This document shows, piece after piece, positions 42,425-50,985 of a stretch of DNA of 64,000 nt; positions within the stretch are counted from its first letter, which is position 1; every line of letters starts with the position of its first letter. Both the position numbers and the translations under genes were made by a program. The notes beneath the pieces are model-generated. The model did no database searches. It saw nothing but the letters and a program-made list of their open reading frames with translations, and was not told where the DNA came from. Source of the stretch: Streptomyces odontomachi (GTDB taxonomy: Bacteria > Actinomycetota > Actinomycetes > Streptomycetales > Streptomycetaceae); assembly GCF_024435355.1 (NCBI RefSeq), contig NZ_JAMJWG010000005.1, positions 1-64,000 of the forward strand. Reading direction: 5' to 3'.

Positions 42425-45076
42425 TCACCACGGGGCCACGTCATGGCCCGTGGCGGTGCGCCACAGTGCGGAGAACGCCGACGCCGGACGGCCGTTGAAG
42501 TCGCGGGGCGCGGGGAGCGTGCCGAGCAGGTCCAGTACCGCGCTGAGGTGCCCGCACCGCGCCGCCTGCTCGATGAGCAGTTCGGTGGGCCTCTCGCGGT
42601 GCGCACGTGGGGTCCGGAGCAGCTCGGCGTGGGCTTCGGCGAGGGCCGCGAGGTCGGCCTCGTCCGGCGTCGCGGGGTGGGCCCGCCTCGTGCGCTCCTC
42701 GGCCATCCGCAGGGCCTTTTCGTAGCGCCGCTCCGCCAGCGAGTCCGGGAGTCCGGACTGGCCCAGGCGGAGCAGGTCGGTCCGGCCGAGGTCGGCGAGG
42801 ACATCGATCACCGGGGCCATCGAGTAGTCCCAGTCCACGTCGCACGCGGTGAGGAAGTCCGCCGCCAGGTCGATCCGGCCGGTGCCCAGCAGATGGAGGA
42901 GCCACGGTACGGAGTAGAAGATGCCGGGGTCACGTCGCCACTCCTCCCCGTCGTGCGCCCACAGCGCCCGCGCCTCGTCCTCGCGCCCGCACTCGGTCAG
43001 CGCCCAGCTGACCGTGAGCCGGTTCTGCCACGCGTTGGTCTCCGGTTCGATCGCGTCACGTGCGCGGGTGAACCATGCGTCGGCGGAGGCCGTGTCGCCC
43101 ATGGCCTGGTACGCGCCGCCGACCGAAGACGCCAGATCGGCGACGTTGTACGGATCGAGGGCCGCCTCGGCGCCCGACTCGACCTCGGCGAAGAACGTCC
43201 GTGCCTCGTCGGTCCGGCCCGCCCGGGCGAGGATCATCGCCACGTCGGCGCAGGTCGCGACGTGCTGGTCCGGCTCGGGGAGCGCGTCGAGCAGGGCCAC
43301 GACGCCGCTCACCTCCCCGCGGCGGGCCCGCAGCCGTGCCGCGTGACGCAGGTGCGTGCAGACGTGGTGGTTCGAGCTGCTGCCGAGTTCGGACACGGAG
43401 TCCAGTGCGGCCGCGAACAGGTCCTGCACCGTCGCCGTGTTGGGGGGTGGCCAGGCCGCACCGTCCGGCGCCTGGGAGTTCGTCTCCGCGTCGCGGGCCT
43501 GCCGCTCGACGTACTCCCGTACGAAGAAGCCGAGACCGTCTTCTCCGAGCAGTTCGGCGGCGTCCTTCGCGTCCGGCACGATCGTGAGCCCGCCCCAGCG
43601 CACCGGCCAGCCGAAGCGCCGGTCGACCGACCAGGTCAGGACCGCTTCCAGGTCTGCTCTGCGGTCGGCAGGCGCGATGACCACCCCTTCTTCGAAGGCG
43701 GCGCACCAGGTGTCCTCGTCCAGCGCGAAGTTGACGGGGCACTCGTCGAACGCGAACTCGTGTTCCACGCACCGGGGCTCCGGCGGTTCGCGGAGGAACT
43801 CGAAGTGGCTCAGCACGCCGCCGGTGTCGGTCCGGTGGAAGGTCACCGCGGTCTCGCTCACGGAGACCCGGACCCGTCCCGTGTCACCACCGGCCGAGGC
43901 GCCGTGCCACGCATCCGCCTCCTTTCGCTCCTCCTCGGTCAGCTCGTGCAGCTGCTTGGCGGACAGGTCGATCGCGAGGGTCCGCCGGTGCTTCGCGTCG
44001 TACATGAGGAGCCGACCACCGTCGCGTGACCAGCTGACGCCCTCCGGCCAGAGCTCGTCGCCCTGCTGCCCGAACTCCTCGGGGAGCGTTTCCGTCAGCA
44101 GATACGGGTGCCTGGGCGGCGCGTACGAGGGCAGCCAGAACAGGTCACCGGCTTCCAGCGGGACGACGCAGCCCTTGACCGCGGAGGAGGACGCCGACTC
44201 GATGAACGCGCTGCGGCCGTCAGGGGCCAGGGCCCAGTCCGGGGGCCTGTTCCCGCCGTCCGTCACCGACGCGCTGGCGATGGGGTAGGTGTACGTGGCG
44301 TCGTCGAACGGATCGAAGACGCCTATCTGGTTGGTGTGGTACGCGAGGCCCACGCGCCTGCTGTCGGCCGACCACTGGATGGTGTCCTCGTGGCCGGGCC
44401 AGCCGACCCCGCCCTCGATCCGGTCGAGCACGTTCACGCAGTGGCCGCTCGCGATCTCCCAGATCTGTAGCACCCCGCCGCGGTGGTAGTCGTCGCCGCA
44501 CCAACTGCCGGTCGCGAGGTAGCGTCCGCAGGGGCTGACGGCGTGGTCCTGGATCTCCGTGAAGTGGCGGAACGGATGCTGGAGCCGGGTGTGGCCGAGG
44601 CCGCGTATCCGGTCGGTGGCGTACCGGTGGGCCTCGGTGACCCCGAACGCCGGCTCCCATTCCTGCAACCGCCCCCGCAGCGGCAGCAGGTCGCGCTCGG
44701 GTGCGAAGGCGGACCAGTCGGCCTCCCGCAGCAGGCTCAGCAACGCGTCCGGGTCAGCGGCCGACGCCAGTGCGGCATGGTCCACGAAAGCGCTCGTCGC
44801 GCCGGCGTCGGGCGACCCTTCGCCGGCCGGGGCCCCGGTCGCCTGCTGCCTGAGCAGGGCCCGCAACGCCTTCCGGTCGTATATCGGTATCCCGAGCAGA
44901 CTCGCTTCACCGAGCCGGTGACCTGCCACGTCGTGCGCGTGGAAGATCAGGTCCGTCCTGCTGGACACCGTCTTCGTCACCCGTGCGCCCAGCGCCTCCA
45001 GGCCGGCCTTTGCTTCGGCATGCGGGATGTTGTGGAACCGGCCCATCAACACCACTGTTTTCCGGTGAAGATCCAT
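42425..45076 (-). CDS. BRCT / beta-propeller / TPR multidomain protein
   Basis: 883 residues from ATG 45076. An N-terminal BRCT domain (about 1-75): KTVVLMGRFHNIPHAEAKAGLEALGARVTKTV, and ASLLGIPIYDRKALRALL. Then WD40-like repeats (about 180-420) with blades such as AVSPCGRYLATGSWCGDDYHRGGVLQIWEIASGH, IQWSADSRRVGLAYH and GVSWSRDGGRLLMYD. The C-terminal third is TPR-like (ADVAMILARAGRTDEARTFFAEV, VSWALTECGREDEARALW). BRCT domains usually bind phosphoproteins or DNA ends; an isolated bacterial BRCT outside NAD-dependent ligase is unusual, and this fusion is not one I recognise. Scaffold role likely, function unknown. Confidence 0.78.
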   Translation of the reverse strand: MDLHRKTVVLMGRFHNIPHAEAKAGLEALGARVTKTVSSRTDLIFHAHDVAGHRLGEASLLGIPIYDRKALRALLRQQATGAPAGEGSPDAGATSAFVDHAALASAADPDALLSLLREADWSAFAPERDLLPLRGRLQEWEPAFGVTEAHRYATDRIRGLGHTRLQHPFRHFTEIQDHAVSPCGRYLATGSWCGDDYHRGGVLQIWEIASGHCVNVLDRIEGGVGWPGHEDTIQWSADSRRVGLAYHTNQIGVFDPFDDATYTYPIASASVTDGGNRPPDWALAPDGRSAFIESASSSAVKGCVVPLEAGDLFWLPSYAPPRHPYLLTETLPEEFGQQGDELWPEGVSWSRDGGRLLMYDAKHRRTLAIDLSAKQLHELTEEERKEADAWHGASAGGDTGRVRVSVSETAVTFHRTDTGGVLSHFEFLREPPEPRCVEHEFAFDECPVNFALDEDTWCAAFEEGVVIAPADRRADLEAVLTWSVDRRFGWPVRWGGLTIVPDAKDAAELLGEDGLGFFVREYVERQARDAETNSQAPDGAAWPPPNTATVQDLFAAALDSVSELGSSSNHHVCTHLRHAARLRARRGEVSGVVALLDALPEPDQHVATCADVAMILARAGRTDEARTFFAEVESGAEAALDPYNVADLASSVGGAYQAMGDTASADAWFTRARDAIEPETNAWQNRLTVSWALTECGREDEARALWAHDGEEWRRDPGIFYSVPWLLHLLGTGRIDLAADFLTACDVDWDYSMAPVIDVLADLGRTDLLRLGQSGLPDSLAERRYEKALRMAEERTRRAHPATPDEADLAALAEAHAELLRTPRAHRERPTELLIEQAARCGHLSAVLDLLGTLPAPRDFNGRPASAFSALWRTATGHDVAPW

Positions 45077-45184
45077 GGCGGCAAGGTAGGGCCACCCACT
45101 GACAGGCGGATGGGGAGGGCGGCGGACCGCTTCCTTTGGCCCTTCGAACGACGTCCTCGTCGTCACGGGCACGCGGAGACTGCC

Positions 45185-45244
45185 GAGGCGCGGGCCGCGG
45201 AGACGCAGGCCGCGCAGACGCGGGCCGCGGAGGCGCAGGGGTCT
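45185..45244. repeat. 15-bp tandem repeat (four units)
   Basis: GAGGCGCGGGCCGCG, GAGACGCAGGCCGCG, CAGACGCGGGCCGCG, GAGGCGCAGGGGTCT. It lies in the 272 bp between the BRCT gene and the TetR gene, where no gene is supported. Confidence 0.7.
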
Positions 45245-45348
45245 CCTCGCAGGCCTCCGAGGTCGGCGGGGACGGAAAGGGGCCTACGGGACCGGGGCGC
45301 AGCGGAGGTGCCACGGCTTCGACGCCGTCGACGTGGCGGCCGCGTGGC

Positions 45349-45996
45349 TCACTTCGTCGGCTTCCTGCCCGTCACCCCCAGGTGCACCAACCACGCAAGG
45401 TTCGGCTTCAGTTCCGTCTGCTTCACGCCCGAGGATTGCAGCGCCTTCTGGTGCGAGGCCACCGCGGCGAGCATGGCGACCAGGGAGCCGGCGACGGCCG
45501 GTGGGCTCACGTCGGAGTCGATGCGGCCCTTGCCCTGGAGCTCCTTGACGCTCTCGGCGAGGGAGTTGTTGATCGAGCTGAGCATCTTCATACGGATCTT
45601 GGAGAACCGTTTGTCCCCTTCGGCGGCGCCGAGATCGATCACGCGCAGAATCGCTTCGTTGCGCCGCCAGAAGTCCATGAATCCGTCGACCAGATCCTGT
45701 GCGGTCTGCCAGCCCGATCTACCGGCCCACGAACGGCCCTCCAGCAGCTCGCCCAACCCCGTACTCTCGGCGGCCATTTGTCCAGCGATCTCCAGGACGG
45801 CACCTTCGACGTCCGGGAAGTACTGGTAGAACGTGGCCGGAGAGGTGCCCGCCTTTCGGGCGACGTCGATCACCTTGACGTCGCGGTAGGGGGAGGTACG
45901 GAGCATCTCGCCGAGGCAGTCCAGCAGTTTCTGACGCGTCGCCTGACCTCGTCGTCCGGCCACCCGGCCGTCGACGGTACGCACTTGTCCTGTCAT
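45349..45996 (-). CDS. TetR-family regulator
   Basis: 215 residues. N-terminal helix-turn-helix: ATRQKLLDCLGEMLRTSPYRDVKVIDVARKAGTSPATFYQYF. The C-terminal ligand domain contains AAESTGLGELLEGRSWAGRSGW and KRFSKIRMKMLSSINNSLAESVKEL. The family subtype resembles the KstR/FadR-like group. It diverges from afsK by about 490 bp; a TetR gene next to afsK is also what I remember from S. coelicolor, so it is likely ancestral here. Target unknown. Confidence 0.88.
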   Translation of the reverse strand: MTGQVRTVDGRVAGRRGQATRQKLLDCLGEMLRTSPYRDVKVIDVARKAGTSPATFYQYFPDVEGAVLEIAGQMAAESTGLGELLEGRSWAGRSGWQTAQDLVDGFMDFWRRNEAILRVIDLGAAEGDKRFSKIRMKMLSSINNSLAESVKELQGKGRIDSDVSPPAVAGSLVAMLAAVASHQKALQSSGVKQTELKPNLAWLVHLGVTGRKPTK

Positions 45997-46488
45997 GCCG
46001 TCAGCTTACCGACGGGTGATCCCAGCGCGATTCGACCGACTGCAAATGGGGCTCTTCCGCCCAGGTGTGGGCATTTGGGCGGGCCGGAACGGCGGTTCCG
46101 GTGTGCATCTACGGCCGTTCGGGTTTCGGAAGGGGGTGATGAGGGGTGAGAAGAGGGGGTGAAGCCTGGCGGAAATCTTTCGGTATTGGTCCAGGCCTAT
46201 CCGGGGCGGACCCCTGTGTCACTCGCCGCCTCACCCCCCACCGCCACCCCGGTCCGCCACCCGGGACACCGGTTCGGGGGAGGGGGCGGATGGCTCGGAG
46301 GGGGGTTGTTTTCCCCCTTCCTTACTTGATACGTCCTTCTTTGTCCGAGACACCCTGGTCAGGCCCCGGGTTCGCAACCGGCACCCGAGCCAGGAAGAAT
46401 CAGGGTGCGTGCCGCCACGGCGGTTCGGTGGTGAGACGCTGCACGGGGCCGTCCAGGCACACGGCCCGCACGGGGAGGTGGCAGGCAA
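45997..46488. other. Divergent region TetR / afsK
   Basis: No gene between them; in particular no reading frame resembling KbpA is seen. CAAATG and CATTTG (46038, 46073) form an inverted pair around 25 bp, possibly the TetR operator. CTTACTTGATACGTCC (46320-46335) gives an AT-richer promoter-like segment for afsK. Confidence 0.45.
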
Positions 46489-48969
46489 GTGGATCAGCTG
46501 ACGCAGACCGATCCGAGACGGATCGGGCCGTTCGAGGTGCTCGGTCGCCTCGGCGCCGGAGGCATGGGCCTCGTCTATCTCGCACGCTCGGCATCCGGCC
46601 GGCGCGTGGCGATCAAGACGGTCAGAACCGAGCTGGCCGAGGACCAGCTGTTCCGCGTCCGCTTCACCCGCGAGGTGGAGGCGGCGCGTGCCGTCTCCGG
46701 TTTCTACACGGCGGCCGTCGTCGACGCCGACCCACGGGCCGCAGTGCCGTGGCTCGCCACCGCCTACGTCCCGGCGCCCTCTCTCGAAGAGATAGTGAAC
46801 GAGACCGGGCCGATGCCCGCGCAGGGCGTGCGCTGGCTCGCCGCCGGCATCGCGGAGGCGCTCCAGTCGATCCACGGCGCCAGCCTGGTGCACCGTGACC
46901 TGAAGCCGTCCAACGTGCTCGTCGTCGAGGACGGCCCGCGGGTCATCGACTTCGGCATCGCGAGTGGCGTGTCCAACACCCGGTTGACGATGACCAACGT
47001 CGCCGTGGGCACCCCCGCCTACATGTCACCCGAGCAGGCGAAGGACTCCCGCAGCGTGACGGGCGCGAGCGATGTCTTCTCGCTCGGCTCCACCCTCGTC
47101 TTCGCCGCCACCGGCCATGCGCCGTACCACGGCGCCAACCCGGTCGAGACGGTCTTCATGCTGCTGCGTGAGGGGCCCGACCTGGCGGGGCTGCCGGACG
47201 AGCTGCGTCCGCTGATCGACTCCTGCATGCAGATGGAGGCGACCGGCCGGCCCAGCCCCGCCGACCTCCAGGCCCAGCTCGCGCCGCACCTGTTCGCCGG
47301 GGACGGCTCCGACGACAGCGGTACGGCGTCCGCGTGGCTGCCCGAGGCCGCCGTGGAACTGATCGAGGCGCGGCGTGCCGGGCGCCCCCGGGTGAAGCCC
47401 ACCGGCGCGCAGAACGCGGGAGGGGCGCAGGCCGGTGGTGGCGGGCGCGGCAGTGCGCCGCAGCCGCCGCGCCCTCGGCACGCTCCGCCCCAGCCGCCGC
47501 TGCCCGTGACCGGCGGCGGTGACGGCGCCGGGCCGGCCGGTCCGACCGGGCCCGGTCCCATTCCCCATCCGATGTCCGGTCCCGGTGTCACGGGCGTGCC
47601 GGACGGCGAGTCGGTGCAGCTGGCCGGGGCCGCCCTGCCGATCGGGCCGGGGCCGCGGGCCGCAGCGAAGGCCACCGCGCCACCCGCAGCCGACCCCTCG
47701 GGCCTGGCCGCCTCCTGGTCGCGTGCCGCGGCGGCGGCCGGCGCCGGGGTCAACGGCGACCCGGTCGGCCACGGCGCGCCCGGTCCCGTCACCGGCCCTG
47801 CGTCGGCCACCGTCGCGCCCCCGCTGCCCGCCCAGGAACCGGCCGGCTGGCGGCCCTGGCGCTTCCGGATGTCGAACGACGTCTGGGGCACCCCCGCGGT
47901 CGCCGGCGACCTCGTCTACGTCACGTCCTTCGAGGTGCACGCCCTGGACGTGGCCAGCGGGCGGCGCAGGTTCAAGACCCGGGACGTCGCCTGGTCGATG
48001 GCGGTCGCCGACGGCCGCATCCACGCCTCCGACGGCCCCACGCTCTACGCCCTCGACGCCCGCGAGGGCAACGACCTGTGGCGGCTGTCCCCGGACGGCT
48101 GGGTCTACTCCCTGCGCGCCGAGCGCGGCACCGTGATCACCGGCACCCGGGGCGGTGGCGTGCAGGCCTGGGAGGCGTCCAACGGCCAGCGGCTCTGGGA
48201 GGTGCACGGCGCCCAGGCCGACTTCGAGACCCCGGAGTCCGGGCCCGCCGTGCACGACGGCACGGTCTACGTGTGGCAGGACGCGCGGTTGCGCGCCCTG
48301 GAGGCACGCACCGGCGACGAGCGCTGGTCATACCCGATCGGGGACGCCGCGTCCTGCGGCGGCGTGCCGGTGCGGCTCACCCAGGCGCAGGACGGCTACG
48401 TGTACGTGTGCGCCGGTACCCGTGCGCTCGCCATCGACATCGCGAGCGGGCAGGTCCGCTGGCACTTCGAGGCGCCCGCGGTCTTCCTCTCGCCGCCCGC
48501 CTTCGCGCCCGGACCCGCGGTCGCCGGCGGCGGCGTGTACCTCGCCGACTACCTCGGCACGGTGTACGCGCTGGACGCGACGGACGGCCGGGACCGGTGG
48601 CGGATCGCCACGGAGGCGCGTGCCTCCATCGAACCGGTGCTGATCGTCGACGGCCATGTGCACGTCGGCAGCGGCAAGGGCCTGTACACCCTGGACGCGG
48701 TCACGGGCACCCCGAAGTGGCGTTTCCAGGCGGGTGGCGAGGTGGTCGGCTCGCCGGTCGTGGCGGACGGCCGGATCCACTTCGGGTCCACGGACCACCT
48801 GCTCTACACGTTGAAGTCCGACGACGGCCGGCTGCGCTGGAAGCTTGCCACCGGCGGTGAGATCACCGGGGCGCCCGTGGTCGAGGCCGGGGTGGTGTAC
48901 GCGTGCAGCAAGGATCGGTGCGTGTATGCGTTGGACGCGGAGAAGGGGACCGGCACGGCTCGGGGGTGA
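46489..48969 (+). CDS. afsK: AfsK serine/threonine protein kinase with PQQ/WD-like repeats
   Basis: 826 residues, GTG start after GGGGAGGTG. Hanks-type kinase domain (13-270): glycine loop LGAGGMGLVY, Lys 43 in VAIKTV, catalytic loop VHRDLKPSN (Asp 137), DFG 154-156, and activation loop LTMTNVAVGTPAYMSPEQ with Thr 167/169, matching the Thr autophosphorylated in S. coelicolor AfsK. A Pro/Gly-rich linker (about 300-455) leads to a C-terminal PQQ/pyrrolo-quinoline-like propeller with repeats such as VWGTPAVAGDLVYVTSFEVHA and GRLRWKLATGGEITG. No membrane helix; AfsK is associated with the inner face of the membrane. It phosphorylates AfsR to activate secondary metabolism. afsR and afsS do not follow here. 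Confidence 0.93.
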   Translation: MDQLTQTDPRRIGPFEVLGRLGAGGMGLVYLARSASGRRVAIKTVRTELAEDQLFRVRFTREVEAARAVSGFYTAAVVDADPRAAVPWLATAYVPAPSLEEIVNETGPMPAQGVRWLAAGIAEALQSIHGASLVHRDLKPSNVLVVEDGPRVIDFGIASGVSNTRLTMTNVAVGTPAYMSPEQAKDSRSVTGASDVFSLGSTLVFAATGHAPYHGANPVETVFMLLREGPDLAGLPDELRPLIDSCMQMEATGRPSPADLQAQLAPHLFAGDGSDDSGTASAWLPEAAVELIEARRAGRPRVKPTGAQNAGGAQAGGGGRGSAPQPPRPRHAPPQPPLPVTGGGDGAGPAGPTGPGPIPHPMSGPGVTGVPDGESVQLAGAALPIGPGPRAAAKATAPPAADPSGLAASWSRAAAAAGAGVNGDPVGHGAPGPVTGPASATVAPPLPAQEPAGWRPWRFRMSNDVWGTPAVAGDLVYVTSFEVHALDVASGRRRFKTRDVAWSMAVADGRIHASDGPTLYALDAREGNDLWRLSPDGWVYSLRAERGTVITGTRGGGVQAWEASNGQRLWEVHGAQADFETPESGPAVHDGTVYVWQDARLRALEARTGDERWSYPIGDAASCGGVPVRLTQAQDGYVYVCAGTRALAIDIASGQVRWHFEAPAVFLSPPAFAPGPAVAGGGVYLADYLGTVYALDATDGRDRWRIATEARASIEPVLIVDGHVHVGSGKGLYTLDAVTGTPKWRFQAGGEVVGSPVVADGRIHFGSTDHLLYTLKSDDGRLRWKLATGGEITGAPVVEAGVVYACSKDRCVYALDAEKGTGTARG

Positions 48970-48992
48970 CGGATTTCCCGTCTGCCCTCTTG

Positions 48993-49080
48993 CCTGCCCC
49001 TGTTCCGGGGGGCTCAGGTTCCTTGCCCCTGTTCCGGGGGGCTCAGGTTCCCTGCCCCTGTTCCGGGGGCTCAGGGTGCC
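48993..49080. repeat. 29-bp tandem triplicate of small hairpins
   Basis: CCTGCCCCTGTTCCGGGGGG plus CTCAGGTTC at 48993, 49022 and (slightly changed) 49051. Each unit holds CCCC-TGTT-CCGGGG, a stable small stem, directly after the afsK stop. Confidence 0.8.
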
Positions 49081-49180
49081 TTGCGGCACCCCCCGGTTCG
49101 GGGTGCCCCGGTGGGTGCGTTGCGGTCTGGTCGTTTCGTTTGGGTTTGTCGCGCAGTTCCCCGCGCCCCTTATCGGGGGC

Positions 49181-49222
49181 GGTGCCGTGGGGGGATGTGC
49201 GTGCACATCCCCCCACGGCACC
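49181..49222. terminator. Perfect 42-bp palindrome, bidirectional terminator
   Basis: GGTGCCGTGGGGGGATGTGC, then GT, then its exact reverse complement. Stem of 20 bp with a 2-base centre. Related end sequences (GTGCCG, CCCCCACGGCACC) occur at 108-120 and 262-274. Sits between convergent afsK and TetR. Confidence 0.7.
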
Positions 49223-49286
49223 TCGCGTTTCGTGCGCGGCTGCCGGTCCGTCGTGACGTCTGTCTCCTGGCCGGCGGGGCGGCGTG

Positions 49287-49865
49287 TCAGGTGATGGCGA
49301 GGCGGTTCACCAGCAGTTCCACCCGGTGCTCCGTTTCCTTCGGCGGCAGCCGTCCTGATCGGGTCAGGGTGGCCACCCCGTGGAGGCACGCCCAGAACAC
49401 CTCGGTGAACAGCTCCGGGGCGACGCCGTCTCCGGCGACCTTGCCGAGGCTCTCCAGTAGTGCGGCGAAGGCGTCTTTGAGGGGTTCCGGAGTGTCCTCC
49501 TGCGCGTACGCCAGACCGCCGTCGAGCTGGAAGATGGCGTCGTAGACCGCCGGGTTGCGGGCGGCGAAGTCGAGGTAGGCGTGCGCGAGGGCGGCGACCC
49601 GCGCGCGCGGGCCGTGCACGGCGGCGGTCGCGGCCCGCACCGCTGCGGCCAGCTCGGTGGCGCCCTGGAGGGCGACGGCGCCGATGATCTCGCGTTTGCC
49701 GCGGAAGTGGCTGTAGAGGACGGGCTGGCTGTACTCGATGCGTTCGGCGAGCCGGCGGGTGGTGACCGCGTCCCAGCCTTCCCGCTCGGCGAGTTCACGG
49801 GCCGTCGCCACGATGAGGCGCTCGCGCTCCGCCCGTTCCCGTCGCTTGCGTTCCTGTACCGACAT
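49287..49865 (-). CDS. TetR-family regulator, divergent from DUF1772 gene
   Basis: 192 residues. Helix-turn-helix: RLIVATARELAEREGWDAVTTRRLAERIEYSQPVLYSHFRGKREI. The C-terminal domain matches the WHG/TetR_C_33 type (PAVYDAIFQLDGGLAY, FWACLHGVATLTRSGRLP). The 89-bp gap to the divergent gene contains two TCTAG-N5-CTAG palindromes, one directly before its own ATG, so it should repress itself and 49955-50954. Confidence 0.9.
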   Translation of the reverse strand: MSVQERKRRERAERERLIVATARELAEREGWDAVTTRRLAERIEYSQPVLYSHFRGKREIIGAVALQGATELAAAVRAATAAVHGPRARVAALAHAYLDFAARNPAVYDAIFQLDGGLAYAQEDTPEPLKDAFAALLESLGKVAGDGVAPELFTEVFWACLHGVATLTRSGRLPPKETEHRVELLVNRLAIT

Positions 49866-49872
49866 GATGTGA

Positions 49873-49889
49873 GTCTAGCACCGCTAGAC
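49873..49889. promoter_or_regulatory. TetR operator 1
   Basis: GTCTAGC-ACC-GCTAGAC: 7-bp perfect arms, 8 bp before the TetR start codon. Confidence 0.65.
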
Positions 49890-49924
49890 AAGAGAGCGGC
49901 AGCAGTACTAGCGTTGACTCATCA

Positions 49925-49939
49925 GCTAGCAGCACTAGA
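49925..49939. promoter_or_regulatory. TetR operator 2
   Basis: GCTAG-CAGCA-CTAGA, the same TCTAG-N5-CTAG layout as operator 1, centred 51 bp away and 23 bp before the DUF1772 start. Confidence 0.55.
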
Positions 49940-49954
49940 TGCCGGGGGATCGTC

Positions 49955-50401
49955 ATGCTCAACGCACTTGAGGTCGTCACCACCGTGGTCGTCGGCGTGA
50001 TGGTGGGGGTGGAGTTCTCCGTCGCCTTCGTCATGAGCCGGATCCTCAACGCCCTCCCGGAGGACAGCGGCCAACTCGGCCACTCCCACGGGGGTCGGAT
50101 GCTCGGCGCCGTGATGCCGTTCTGGTACATCGGCTCGCTCGTCCTCGCCGGCATCTGGGCTGTCGCCGGGTGGCACCGCCACGGCGCCGGCCTCGTCGTC
50201 GCCGCCGGCGCGCTTCTGATCGTCAGCGTGCTCATGTCGGTTCTGCTGCTCGTTCCGATCAACAACCGGGGCAAGACATGGACCCCCGAGAACCGGCCCG
50301 CCGACTGGAAGCAGCAGCTCAACCGCTGGGAGCGGCTCCACTACGTCCGCGTCGCCGTCCTCGTCGCCGCCTTCGCCCTGCTGGTCACCGCCCTCGCCTG
50401 A
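49955..50401 (+). CDS. DUF1772 family membrane protein
   Basis: 148 residues with four membrane helices: LEVVTTVVVGVMVGVEFSVAFV, FWYIGSLVLAGIWAVAGW, GLVVAAGALLIVSVLMSVLLL and VRVAVLVAAFALLVTALA. The loop VPINNRGKTWTPENRPADWKQ before helix 4 is typical of DUF1772 (anthrone oxygenase-like superfamily). Function unknown. Controlled in all likelihood by the divergent TetR. Confidence 0.85.
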   Translation: MLNALEVVTTVVVGVMVGVEFSVAFVMSRILNALPEDSGQLGHSHGGRMLGAVMPFWYIGSLVLAGIWAVAGWHRHGAGLVVAAGALLIVSVLMSVLLLVPINNRGKTWTPENRPADWKQQLNRWERLHYVRVAVLVAAFALLVTALA

Positions 50402-50522
50402 GCCCACGGGCCCCGCCCGCCCGGTCGCCGGCCGCAACCGCTCGGCCGTGCGCCCCGGACGCAGCCCGGTCCGCCGCCGAACCCCGTCCCACTCCGACTT
50501 CACCGGTCAAAGGAGACGCACC

Positions 50523-50954
50523 ATGTCGTTGAAGAACGTCAACACCGTCCTGGCCACCGCCTGCACGCTCTTCGTGCTCTACCTCGGGCTGTCCTTCATC
50601 CTGGCCCCTGAGGCGTCCACCCAAGGTGTCGGCCTGCCGGACCGGCCCGCGGGCGACGGCGGAGGCTTCCTCATCATGAAGGGCACCCGCGAATTCGCGA
50701 TGGGCCTGGTCATCGGCATCCTGCTGGTGACCGGCCAGCGTCGCGCCCTGGGCTGGGTCCTGCTGATGGAGGCCGTCGCCCCGTTCGGCGACATGATCAA
50801 CGTCCTGGCGCACCACGGCTCCGTCGCCGCCGCGTTCGGCATTCACGGCCTGACCTCGGTGGTGATCGCGATCAACGGCCTGCTGATCCTCCGCGAGACC
50901 GGCAAGGCGCACAACGAGCCCTCCGCGCCAGCATCCGTCGCGCAGCCCGTCTGA
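50523..50954 (+). CDS. DUF4267-type small membrane protein
   Basis: 143 residues from ATG 50523 with AAAGGAG at good spacing. Four hydrophobic segments: VLATACTLFVLYLGLSFIL, FAMGLVIGILLVTGQRRALG, VLLMEAVAPFGDMINVLAHHG, FGIHGLTSVVIAINGLLIL. Resembles DUF4267 proteins that often accompany TetR and DUF1772 genes. 121 bp after the DUF1772 gene, probably the same transcript. Confidence 0.8.
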   Translation: MSLKNVNTVLATACTLFVLYLGLSFILAPEASTQGVGLPDRPAGDGGGFLIMKGTREFAMGLVIGILLVTGQRRALGWVLLMEAVAPFGDMINVLAHHGSVAAAFGIHGLTSVVIAINGLLILRETGKAHNEPSAPASVAQPV

Positions 50955-50985
50955 CATCCGGTGGGCGTCGGCCGCCGACGGGGCG

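Larger units (their letters stand above)
48970..49286. other. Hairpin-dense region after afsK
   Basis: No gene. In order: a 29-bp triplicate (48993-49080), a hairpin GGCACCCCCCGGTTCGGGGTGCC (about 49085-49107), the common Streptomyces element GCGCAGTTCCCCGCGCCCCT (49151-49170), and a perfect 42-bp palindrome (49181-49222). Together these should terminate afsK and the convergent TetR gene. Confidence 0.65.
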
